From CAZHWR01 sp964536085 (lineage in GTDB: Bacteria > Bacillota > Clostridia > Oscillospirales > Ruminococcaceae), in NCBI GenBank assembly GCA_964536085.1, contig CAZHWR010000075.1:1-5846 (forward strand): a stretch of DNA of 5,846 nucleotides, in the 5' to 3' direction. The position numbers and the translations under genes are program-made. This document shows positions 1 to 4,994 of the stretch, piece after piece (within the stretch, counting starts at the first letter, position 1; every line of letters begins with the position of its first letter). The notes under the pieces were generated by a model. The model saw only the letters and a program-made list of their open reading frames with translations, did no database searches and was not told where the DNA came from.

Positions 1-79
1 GCTTATAAACCACGTCGGCAACGCGGTTTTCTTTAATGTCCGTAAGCACCAGATTCCAGAGATCCTGATAATTTTGCAC
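1..79 (-). CDS. dnaA: DnaA-like replication initiator, N-terminal fragment (runs off left edge)
   Basis: Only the first 26 codons are present; the gene continues beyond position 1. Read on the minus strand, a GTG start at 79-77 gives a peptide beginning VQNYQDLWNLVLTDIKENR. This fits domain I of the chromosomal replication initiator DnaA, which typically opens with an acidic/aromatic stretch, then L-W near residues 7-8, then an amphipathic helix leading to a second Trp near residue 27-28, just outside the window. Domain I mediates DnaA self-interaction and helicase loading. An AGGAG Shine-Dalgarno (complement of 90-94) lies 10 bases upstream of the GTG. An in-frame TTG at 88-86 is only one base from the SD and is unlikely to be the start. 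A good sigma-A promoter lies upstream. parB on the same contig agrees with an origin-proximal locus. With so little protein visible the name is probable, not certain. Confidence 0.6.
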   Translation of the reverse strand, partial: MQNYQDLWNLVLTDIKENRVADVVYK

Positions 80-120
80 TCTTTTCAAGCTCCTTTTTTA
101 ACTTTATAATTAACATTAAA

Positions 121-149
121 ATTTTAACATATTTTTGTGCTTTTTTCAA
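121..149 (-). promoter_or_regulatory. Sigma-A-type promoter for the dnaA-like gene
   Basis: On the minus strand there is a -35 box TTGAAA (complement of 144-149), a 17-base spacer and a -10 box TAAAAT (complement of 121-126). Transcription would start near 114, leaving a leader of about 35 bases before the GTG at 79. Box identity and spacing are close to the Firmicutes vegetative consensus. It is back to back with the folate-gene promoter. Confidence 0.55.
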
Positions 150-186
150 GGTTTTCAACATATTTTTTGAATTGCTCAAACGGGAC

Positions 187-214
187 TTTACAAACCGTTT
201 ATTTATGGTATAAT
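187..214 (+). promoter_or_regulatory. Sigma-A-type promoter for the riboswitch-folT transcript
   Basis: A perfect -10 box TATAAT (209-214) is preceded, with a 16-base spacer, by TTTACA (187-192), a one-mismatch -35 box. Transcription would start near 221, about 10 bases before the riboswitch P1 stem at 230, which is the expected arrangement for a leader-controlled gene. Confidence 0.65.
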
Positions 215-229
215 TATTTTAAAATATTG

Positions 230-326
230 TACAGAGTAGGCACACAGGCGTTAAGTGTTGCGGGAACGGGGAGTTGTCCTGCGAACGAAAATTTTTATTG
301 CGATTTGTGTGCTGCATCCCGCTGTA
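230..326 (+). promoter_or_regulatory. Tetrahydrofolate (THF) riboswitch aptamer
   Basis: The RNA matches the THF riboswitch family (folT motif) in primary signatures: AGAGTAG at the 5' side, GGCGTTAAGTG after the second stem, CGGG.GTTG in the loop of the third stem, a CGAACGA-type segment, and GCATCCCGC at the 3' side. Pairings visible: P1 TACAG 230-234 with CTGTA 322-326; P2 GCACACA 240-246 with TGTGTGC 306-312 (perfect); P3 GCGGG 260-264 with CCTGC 278-282 (one G-U). The family's long-range pseudoknot between the P3 loop and the P2/P1 joining strand is available as GGGA 269-272 with TCCC 317-320. The known ligand class is tetrahydrofolate and related reduced folates. Binding is expected to turn off the downstream transporter gene. 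The identification rests on remembered consensus, but the match is strong and the downstream gene agrees. Confidence 0.93.
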
Positions 327-339
327 AATAAGCAGAGTT

Positions 340-380
340 TAAAAACCTCCTTATTTATGTTTGGGATAGGGAGGTTTTTA
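340..380 (+). terminator. Riboswitch expression platform: SD-sequestering hairpin / possible terminator
   Basis: A perfect 11-bp inverted repeat, TAAAAACCTCC (340-350) with GGAGGTTTTTA (370-380), encloses a 19-base loop. The 3' arm contains the GGAGG Shine-Dalgarno of the next gene (370-374), and the 5' arm supplies the matching CCTCC. The fold would therefore block translation initiation at the GTG 381. The 3' arm also ends in five T, so the same hairpin could act as an intrinsic terminator. Both modes would be off-switches. Sequestration is the mode usually described for THF riboswitches; which one acts here cannot be told from sequence alone. Confidence 0.8.
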
Positions 381-917
381 GTGTCAAAATCAAAGGGTTA
401 TGTTAAACGCATATGCTTTCAGGCAATAATGGCGGCGCTGTTTGTTGCGCTTGATTATATGTCGCTTTCTATCGGGAACAGCATTAAAGTCACATTCAGC
501 GCTCTGCCGATAATTATTACGGCGATTTATTACGGACCCTTTTATGGTATGGCGGTCGGGCTAATAGGAAGCCTTATTACGCAGATTATAGGTTACGGAC
601 TTACCGCGACGACGGTTTTATGGATACTTCCGGCAGGTCTGAGAGGATTATCTATGGGCCTGTTGTTTATAGTGTTTGGGAGAAGAAAAAGCTTCTGGTG
701 CTTAACAACTGAAATTGCTGTTTCCTCCCTGCTTGTAACCGCTCTCAATACTGCGGTAAATTATATAGACAGTATTATTTACGGATGGTATTCCTATGAG
801 ATTATATTCGGCATGACGTTTGCAAGGATAGCGTTGTCGGTCGCGACAGCGATTGCGCTATCGCTTATAATGGTGCCAATAACGTCGGGAATGGATAAAG
901 TAATAAAGCCCCGCTAA
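381..917 (+). CDS. folT: Folate-type ECF transporter S component (FolT-like)
   Basis: 178-residue integral membrane protein, the usual size of ECF (energy-coupling factor) S components. These bind a vitamin in the membrane and work with shared EcfA/EcfA'/EcfT subunits, which are not in this window. About six hydrophobic segments are visible, roughly residues 10-30, 38-50, 52-72, 78-99, 106-130 and 142-168. A conserved-looking core reads LPIIITAIYYGPFYGMAVG at residues 42-60. The start is placed at GTG 381, because GGAGG at 370-374 sits six bases upstream; the open frame extends back to an ATG at 255, but that lies inside the riboswitch. Folate specificity is inferred from the THF riboswitch upstream, since the protein alone could be another vitamin-specific S component. 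Expression should fall when reduced folates are abundant. The gene stands alone between its promoter and a terminator. Confidence 0.88.
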   Translation: MSKSKGYVKRICFQAIMAALFVALDYMSLSIGNSIKVTFSALPIIITAIYYGPFYGMAVGLIGSLITQIIGYGLTATTVLWILPAGLRGLSMGLLFIVFGRRKSFWCLTTEIAVSSLLVTALNTAVNYIDSIIYGWYSYEIIFGMTFARIALSVATAIALSLIMVPITSGMDKVIKPR

Positions 918-937
918 AAACGAGGAAACAGGATAAA

Positions 938-971
938 AAGCGGACAGCAGTGTTTTGCTGTCCGCTTCTTT
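938..971. terminator. Bidirectional intrinsic terminator between convergent genes
   Basis: A perfect 12-bp stem, AAGCGGACAGCA (938-949) with TGCTGTCCGCTT (956-967), has a six-base loop. On the plus strand it runs into CTTTT after folT; on the minus strand the complement of AAAAA at 935-939 gives a T-run after the UPF0340 gene. It lies between the two stop codons, so it should end both transcripts. Confidence 0.88.
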
Positions 972-1519
972 TACATCATTGAGCTGTCATAGTGAGCGCG
1001 CTCGCCTCCGATGAACTTTGCTCTTGTCCGGGCGGCGGTCACGTTTGCGCCGCCGATTTTTTTTACGCTTAACCGCAGCGGCACCGCTACCTCCTTAAGA
1101 TGCATTCCTATAAAGGTGTCGCCTATATCTATGCCGGCGTCGGCTTTGATGTGCTCGACTGCCGCCGCACAGTCAAAATTCTCATAGCACACCGTTGCCC
1201 AGCTTCCGCCTGCTTTCGGGAAGGGAACAACATTTACTGTTTCCAGCCGGTACGCAGCGGCGTATGCCTTTTCAACGATTAATGCTCTGTTTAAGTGCTC
1301 GCAGCACTGCGCGGCGAGAAATATCCCCTTTTGTTTAAGTATCGGGTGCACCGCGTCAAAAACATCCTTTGCACATTCAACCGATGAGTTACGGCCTATT
1401 ATCCCGCCGGCAATTTCGCTCGATGAACAGCCGATGACAACCAGATCGCCTTTCTTAAGGGAAGCCTTTGAAACAAGTTCGGTTATGGCTTGCTGTGCCT
1501 GAAGTTTTATGTCGTTCAT
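971..1519 (-). CDS. UPF0340 / TIGR01440 family protein (YwlG-like), unknown function
   Basis: 182 residues, close to the family's usual length of about 180. I recognise the UPF0340 (DUF436, B. subtilis YwlG) pattern in order: GCSSSEIAGGIIG at 30-42, AAQCCEHLNRALIVE at 69-83, VPFPKAGGSWAT at 98-109, IGMHLKEVAVPLR at 137-149 and GGERAHYD at 171-178. The conserved Cys pair, His and Glu suggest an enzyme active site or metal site, but no reaction has been assigned that I know of. No signal peptide or membrane segment is seen, so it is likely cytosolic. Two ATGs are close together, at 1525 and 1519. The AGGTG ribosome binding site (complement of 1526-1530) touches the first ATG but is well spaced from the second, so 1519 is preferred; the longer open frame to 1585 includes promoter sequence. 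It is transcribed divergently from the sugar-phosphate mutase and converges on folT. Confidence 0.88.
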   Translation of the reverse strand: MNDIKLQAQQAITELVSKASLKKGDLVVIGCSSSEIAGGIIGRNSSVECAKDVFDAVHPILKQKGIFLAAQCCEHLNRALIVEKAYAAAYRLETVNVVPFPKAGGSWATVCYENFDCAAAVEHIKADAGIDIGDTFIGMHLKEVAVPLRLSVKKIGGANVTAARTRAKFIGGERAHYDSSMM

Positions 1520-1537
1520 TTTCATCACCTGTTTACT

Positions 1538-1543
1538 ATTATA
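1538..1543 (-). promoter_or_regulatory. Possible -10 box for the UPF0340 gene
   Basis: A perfect TATAAT (complement of 1538-1543) lies about 20 bases upstream of the start at 1519. No convincing -35 box is seen at the usual distance, and the leader would be very short, so this is tentative. Confidence 0.35.
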
Positions 1544-1619
1544 ACACAAAACAAACAAATATAAATTAGTAAAATTGTAAAACAAACTTTAATTATTTTA
1601 TAATTGTTTAGCGTTGTGA

Positions 1620-1647
1620 TTGACTGCACTCAAAGCTGTGATAGAAT
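1620..1647 (+). promoter_or_regulatory. Sigma-A-type promoter for the phosphohexomutase gene
   Basis: TTGACT (1620-1625), a 16-base spacer and TAGAAT (1642-1647) make a near-consensus promoter. Transcription would start near 1654, leaving a leader of only about 14 bases that contains the AGGGGG ribosome binding site (1656-1661). Confidence 0.55.
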
Positions 1648-1667
1648 TATAAAAAAGGGGGATGTAT

Positions 1668-3077
1668 ATGATTCGTTTCGGGACGGGCGGCTGGCGAGCC
1701 GAGATCGGCAGAGATTTTACAGAGGAAAATGTTCGCTCAGTTGCACAGGCGCTGTGTGATTTTGCAAGAACTAATAATAAAGCGGAAAAACCGATAGTTA
1801 TCGGTTACGACCACAGATTCCTGTCAAAAAGCGCGTCGGAATGGATTGCACAGGTAGTGGCTGCAAATGGGATTAAAACGTATGTTCTGCCGCGCAGCGC
1901 GCCTACTCCCCTTATAATGCATACGGTTATGAAACGGGGATTCCATTACGGCATTGAGGTCACAGCGTCTCACAATCCTCCCGAGTACAACGGCATAAAG
2001 GTTATAATCGATGAAGGACGGGACGCCGATGTTAAGGTTACGGACCAGCTTGAACGCATAATTGCTGAAGGAGTTACACCGAAAAACATTCCGTTTGAAG
2101 ATGCGGCTGAGTGCGGAATGATCGAGTACATACAAAATCCGTTCAACGATTTCATAGACGACATACTTTCAGTTCTTGATAAAAATGCATTCAGAAAGCG
2201 CGGTCTGCGCGTACTGTTCAACCCTATGCACGGCTCTGCCACTTACCCCATAAATGTGATTTTTAATACTCTTCGCTGTACTATTGATATTATTAATCTT
2301 AATAAGGACGCTTATTTTGGAGGACTTACGCCTGCACCTAACGAGGAGACGCTTAATACAATGGACGAGCAGGTGGTTAACGAGGGTTATGACCTTGGGT
2401 TCGGCGTCGATGGCGACGGCGACCGCCTCGGAGTTATTGACAACAACGGCAGGTATATTGATGCGAATGAAATTTTGGTTTTGCTTTACTACTATCTGCA
2501 CGAATACAAAGGGTGGAAAGGGCCGGTCGTGCGCAATTTAGCGACTACGCACATGCTCGACAAAATAGCACATTCTTTTGGAGAGGAATGTTATGAGGTG
2601 CCGATCGGATTCAAGTGGATTTCTTCTAAAATTGACCAGGTCGACGCTGTGCTCGGAGGAGAATCTTCAGGAGGTCTTACAGTAAGAGGACATATTCACG
2701 GAAAAGATTCGGTATATGCCGTATCGCTGTTTGCTGAAATGATTTGTGTAACAGGAAAAACTCCTACCGAAATGCTGGACGAGCTATATACTAAGTATGG
2801 CAAACACACGATGGTTGAGTTCAACCTGCGCTTATCGGACGAGCAAAAGCCCGGCGCAATTAAGCGTATTATGGAGGACAGGGAGCGCCCGACTTTTGAT
2901 CGAAGTATAGTTAGAGTTAACTACGAGGATGGATGCAAGGTCTATTTTGAAGACGACAGCTTTGTTATATGCAGGTTTTCGGGCACCGAGCCTGTTCTGC
3001 GCATCTTTGCGGAGGCGACCGAAAGGGCGACGGCGCAGACATATATTGATAAATGGAAAGAGTTATTGGGACTTTAA
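1668..3077 (+). CDS. Phosphoglucomutase/phosphomannomutase family protein
   Basis: 469-residue alpha-D-phosphohexomutase, about the size of the bacterial enzymes of this superfamily. Visible motifs, numbered from the ATG at 1668: N-terminal IRFGTGGWRAE (2-12); catalytic phosphoserine loop TASHNP with Ser101 (99-104); metal-binding loop DGDGDR (248-253, Asp 248/250/252); GFKWIS (314-319); sugar-binding loop GGESSGG (330-336); and the C-terminal phosphate-binding loop RFSGTEP (436-442) with Arg445 beyond it. All four classic active-site loops are intact, so it should be a working enzyme moving phosphate between C1 and C6 of glucose, mannose or a related sugar via a bisphosphate intermediate. 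The sequence does not fix the substrate. The ATG at 1662 directly abuts the AGGGGG ribosome binding site, while the in-frame ATG at 1668 has a six-base spacing and is the better start. It stands alone, divergent from the UPF0340 gene. Confidence 0.93.
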   Translation: MIRFGTGGWRAEIGRDFTEENVRSVAQALCDFARTNNKAEKPIVIGYDHRFLSKSASEWIAQVVAANGIKTYVLPRSAPTPLIMHTVMKRGFHYGIEVTASHNPPEYNGIKVIIDEGRDADVKVTDQLERIIAEGVTPKNIPFEDAAECGMIEYIQNPFNDFIDDILSVLDKNAFRKRGLRVLFNPMHGSATYPINVIFNTLRCTIDIINLNKDAYFGGLTPAPNEETLNTMDEQVVNEGYDLGFGVDGDGDRLGVIDNNGRYIDANEILVLLYYYLHEYKGWKGPVVRNLATTHMLDKIAHSFGEECYEVPIGFKWISSKIDQVDAVLGGESSGGLTVRGHIHGKDSVYAVSLFAEMICVTGKTPTEMLDELYTKYGKHTMVEFNLRLSDEQKPGAIKRIMEDRERPTFDRSIVRVNYEDGCKVYFEDDSFVICRFSGTEPVLRIFAEATERATAQTYIDKWKELLGL

Positions 3078-3094
3078 AAAGCCGCGAGCTTTTT
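3076..3094 (+). terminator. Weak hairpin-T-run after the phosphohexomutase gene
   Basis: AAAAAGC (3076-3082) pairs with GCTTTTT (3088-3094) across a five-base loop, beginning inside the stop codon. The stem has only two G-C pairs at its apex, so termination may be inefficient; the stronger hairpin at 3108-3139 follows closely. Confidence 0.4.
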
Positions 3095-3107
3095 ATATGG
3101 AGCCTGT

Positions 3108-3139
3108 GTCCGCCGGCAAGCGATTGCTTTTCGGCGGAC
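3108..3139. repeat. Strong hairpin-forming inverted repeat
   Basis: GTCCGCCG (3108-3115) pairs perfectly with CGGCGGAC (3132-3139). Inside, AAGC (3118-3121) pairs with GCTT (3126-3129) around a GATT loop, separated from the outer stem by a 2x2 internal loop. No strong T-run follows on either strand, so it is not a textbook terminator, though it may help stop or protect the mutase transcript. Confidence 0.6.
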
Positions 3140-3304
3140 GTTGCTTTATTGTGGCGCATTGCTTGGCTCTCTCAAACTGCGGCAGCGAAAAGCAACGCGT
3201 TTCGTTACCCGTGGTTTGCTGAAAAACCGCAGATACTACTGTCGATGCTACTGCCCACATCTCTTGACGCAGAAACATCAGATATCAAGCAACAATCTTA
3301 ATGT

Positions 3305-3334
3305 TTGGACTTGAACGCGGTATAGGATTGTAAT
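3305..3334 (+). promoter_or_regulatory. Weak candidate promoter inside the intergenic stretch
   Basis: TTGGAC (3305-3310), an 18-base spacer and TGTAAT (3329-3334) form a marginal promoter match. It would start RNA near 3341, where the long-range inverted repeat begins. Each box departs from consensus and the spacing is slightly long, so this could be chance. Confidence 0.2.
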
Positions 3335-3340
3335 TACGCT

Positions 3341-3427
3341 CTCGTCTGAAGGAGGATTGATGAAACAACATGACGGCATTTTCAGTCGAAAACTGTTATA
3401 TTGTTAAAGCTTGAACCCTCAGACGAG
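3341..3427 (+). repeat. Inverted repeat enclosing a short ORF and its ribosome binding site
   Basis: CTCGTCTGA (3341-3349) is the exact reverse complement of TCAGACGAG (3419-3427). After one mismatch, GG (3351-3352) can also pair with CC (3416-3417), reaching into the AAGGAGG ribosome binding site. In RNA this would be a stem closing a roughly 63-base loop that contains the whole 15-codon ORF. Confidence 0.5.
3360..3407 (+). CDS. Very short ORF with strong ribosome binding site (15 aa, doubtful)
   Basis: An AAGGAGG Shine-Dalgarno (3349-3355) sits four bases before ATG 3360, which opens a frame reading MKQHDGIFSRKLLYC and ending at TAA. The peptide has no recognised family. The SD is near-perfect, but the spacing is short and the ORF is tiny. 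It lies wholly inside the 3341-3427 inverted repeat. It could be a leader peptide, the surviving start of a frameshifted gene, or chance. No translation evidence can be read from sequence. Confidence 0.25.
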   Translation: MKQHDGIFSRKLLYC

Positions 3428-3634
3428 CTGATTCGCAAAAAGGAACGCTTTTCAGCTCTGCGGTGATCGTGTTTTACGCGTACTGCCGCAGCTGTGGCAT
3501 GCGCCCTTTCAGCAAGCAGACGGGATTGGCACATTCGGTGAAAAATTGCTTTAATCACTGGCGCAGCCGCGATTTGAAGCCCAAATCATTCATTACACAC
3601 GGACGCTTTCAATAGTGCGTTGCGGAAAGAACGA

Positions 3635-3672
3635 CTCCCGCAGGGAAAACCCCGCGGGAGGTTAATTTTTTT
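3635..3672. terminator. Strong intrinsic terminator downstream of serS, best oriented for the plus strand
   Basis: CTCCCGC (3635-3641) pairs perfectly with GCGGGAG (3654-3660). Past an A-C mismatch, GGG (3643-3645) pairs with CCC (3650-3652) around the loop. On the plus strand seven T (3666-3672) follow after five bases. On the minus strand, 41 bases past the serS stop, the hairpin runs into TCGTTCTTT, a poorer T-rich tail. It probably ends the parB-serS transcript and can also stop rightward transcription from the intergenic stretch. Confidence 0.75.
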
Positions 3673-3700
3673 GTAAGACTTAATCTTTAGGAAGCACGGA

Positions 3701-4987
3701 TCAGTGTTTTGGAATCAGGATATCGGCACCGCCCATGTAGGGACGAAGAACTTCCGGAATCTTTATACTGCCGTCAGCCGTCAGGTTGTTTTCAAGAAAT
3801 GCAATAAGCATTCTCGGCGGCGCGACCACTGTGTTGTTGAGAGTGTGAGCGTAATAATTGCCCTTTTCGCCCTTTATTCTGATTTTCAGGCGCCTTGACT
3901 GCGCGTCTCCAAGATTAGAGCAGGACCCTACTTCAAAATATTTTTTCTGACGCGGAGACCACGCCTCAACATCGTATGATTTTGTCTTAAGATCAGCCAA
4001 ATCCCCGGAACAGCACTCAAGCGTTCGCACCGGAATATCCATCGAACGGAACAGATCTACGGTATTCTGCCAGAGCTTTTCAAACCAACTTGCCGAATCT
4101 TCCGGCTCACACACAACAATCATTTCCTGTTTTTCAAACTGATGAATACGGTATACGCCTCGCTCCTCTATTCCGTGAGCGCCTTTTTCCTTGCGGAAAC
4201 AAGGGGAATACGAGGTAAGGGTGTAAGGCAGTTTCTCAGCAGGATTGACGGTGTCAATAAACTTACCTATCATAGAATGTTCAGAAGTACCTATAAGATA
4301 CAGGTCCTCGCCCTCGACTTTATACATCATTGCATCCATCTCGGCAAACGACATAACGCCGGCAACAACGTTTGAGCGAATCATAAAAGGAGGTATACAG
4401 TAAGTAAATCCGCGGGCTATCATAAAATCCCTGGCATACGCTATCACAGCAGAATGAAGACGGGCAATATCCCCCATTAGATAGTAAAAGCCGTTGCCCG
4501 CTACTTTTCTTGCAGCGTCAAGGTCAATACCATCGAAGCGCTCCATGATATCGGTATGATATGGTATCTCAAAGTCGGGAACCATAGGGTCGCCGTATTT
4601 TGCGACTTCAACGTTTTCCGTGTCGTCTCTGCCAATCGGAACGGATGGATCAATAATATTCGGGATGACCATCATTCTGGTACGGATTTCTTCTTCCAGA
4701 CGAGAGGCGTCCTTTTCGAGCTTTTCAAGCTCCGCGGCAAAAGCCGCTACGTTTTGTTTTGCTTTTTGTGCAAGCCCTTTTTCGCCTTTTGACATATATG
4801 CGCCGATCTGTTTTGAAATTCGGTTGCGTTCAGCGCGGAGATTATCCGTTTTCAGTTTGGCGTCGCGGAACTTTCTGTCAAGATCGACCACCTCATCGAC
4901 AAGGGAAAGCTTTTGCTCCTGGAACTTGTTCTTTATGTTTTGTTTTACCAGTTCCGGATTTTCTCTTAAAATCTTTATATCTATCAT
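3701..4987 (-). CDS. serS: Seryl-tRNA synthetase (serine--tRNA ligase)
   Basis: 428 residues, normal for bacterial SerRS, a cytosolic class II homodimer that charges tRNA-Ser (and tRNA-Sec where present) with serine. The N-terminal half (about 1-105) is the long charged antiparallel coiled coil that grips the tRNA long arm, starting MIDIKILRENPELVKQN. The catalytic domain follows: GTSEHSMIGKF at 233-243, motif 2 as CFRKEKGAHGIEERG at 263-277 followed by YRIHQFEKQEM, EVGSCSNLGDAQSRR at 352-366, and motif 3 as TLNNTVVAPPR with Arg392. The TxE loop and motif 3 differ from the E. coli-like consensus (TSEVP and NGSGLAVGR) but keep the key Glu and Arg residues. The start at 4987 follows AGGTGA at a seven-base spacing; the frame opens further upstream, to 5014, but that would overlap parB. 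The gene begins 7 bases after the parB stop, and its SD overlaps that TGA, so translation is probably coupled. Confidence 0.96.
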   Translation of the reverse strand: MIDIKILRENPELVKQNIKNKFQEQKLSLVDEVVDLDRKFRDAKLKTDNLRAERNRISKQIGAYMSKGEKGLAQKAKQNVAAFAAELEKLEKDASRLEEEIRTRMMVIPNIIDPSVPIGRDDTENVEVAKYGDPMVPDFEIPYHTDIMERFDGIDLDAARKVAGNGFYYLMGDIARLHSAVIAYARDFMIARGFTYCIPPFMIRSNVVAGVMSFAEMDAMMYKVEGEDLYLIGTSEHSMIGKFIDTVNPAEKLPYTLTSYSPCFRKEKGAHGIEERGVYRIHQFEKQEMIVVCEPEDSASWFEKLWQNTVDLFRSMDIPVRTLECCSGDLADLKTKSYDVEAWSPRQKKYFEVGSCSNLGDAQSRRLKIRIKGEKGNYYAHTLNNTVVAPPRMLIAFLENNLTADGSIKIPEVLRPYMGGADILIPKH

Positions 4988-4994
4988 TATAATA

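Larger units (their letters stand above)
3095..3634. other. Long intergenic stretch with inverted repeats and no convincing gene
   Basis: About 540 bases lie here between the mutase and the serS terminator. By eye it is not A+T-rich like the other gaps. It holds a strong hairpin (3108-3139), several further inverted repeats (3124-3133 with 3186-3195; 3211-3217 with 3224-3230; 3458-3463 with 3486-3491), a 15-codon ORF with a good ribosome binding site inside a long-range inverted repeat (3341-3427), and short open stretches in different frames. No open frame gives a protein I recognise, and no tRNA, rRNA, tmRNA, RNase P RNA or SRP RNA signature was found. Candidates are an unassigned structured RNA or a decayed gene. 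Confidence 0.5.

Noticed and set aside
80..230. Full replication origin (oriC) in the dnaA-folT gap
   Set aside because: The gap is A+T-rich, but only one imperfect DnaA box was found and there is no cluster; the two promoters explain most of it.
255..380. N-terminal extension of the folate transporter from ATG 255
   Set aside because: This stretch is the THF riboswitch and its SD-blocking hairpin; the ribosome binding site at 370-374 fits GTG 381, and the extra residues do not look like a signal or membrane segment shared by S components.
3093..3278. Minus-strand open frame of 61 codons in the gap
   Set aside because: No ribosome binding site or recognisable family; its composition looks like a chance frame over the inverted repeats.
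3053..3301. Plus-strand open frame of 82 codons overlapping the mutase end
   Set aside because: It starts inside the mutase gene without a ribosome binding site, spans the terminator-like and hairpin structures, and gives no recognisable protein.
3412..3414. TGA at 3412-3414 as a selenocysteine codon linking upstream and downstream frames
   Set aside because: There is no start codon or ribosome binding site in that frame upstream, no protein match, and no visible SECIS-like element just after the TGA.
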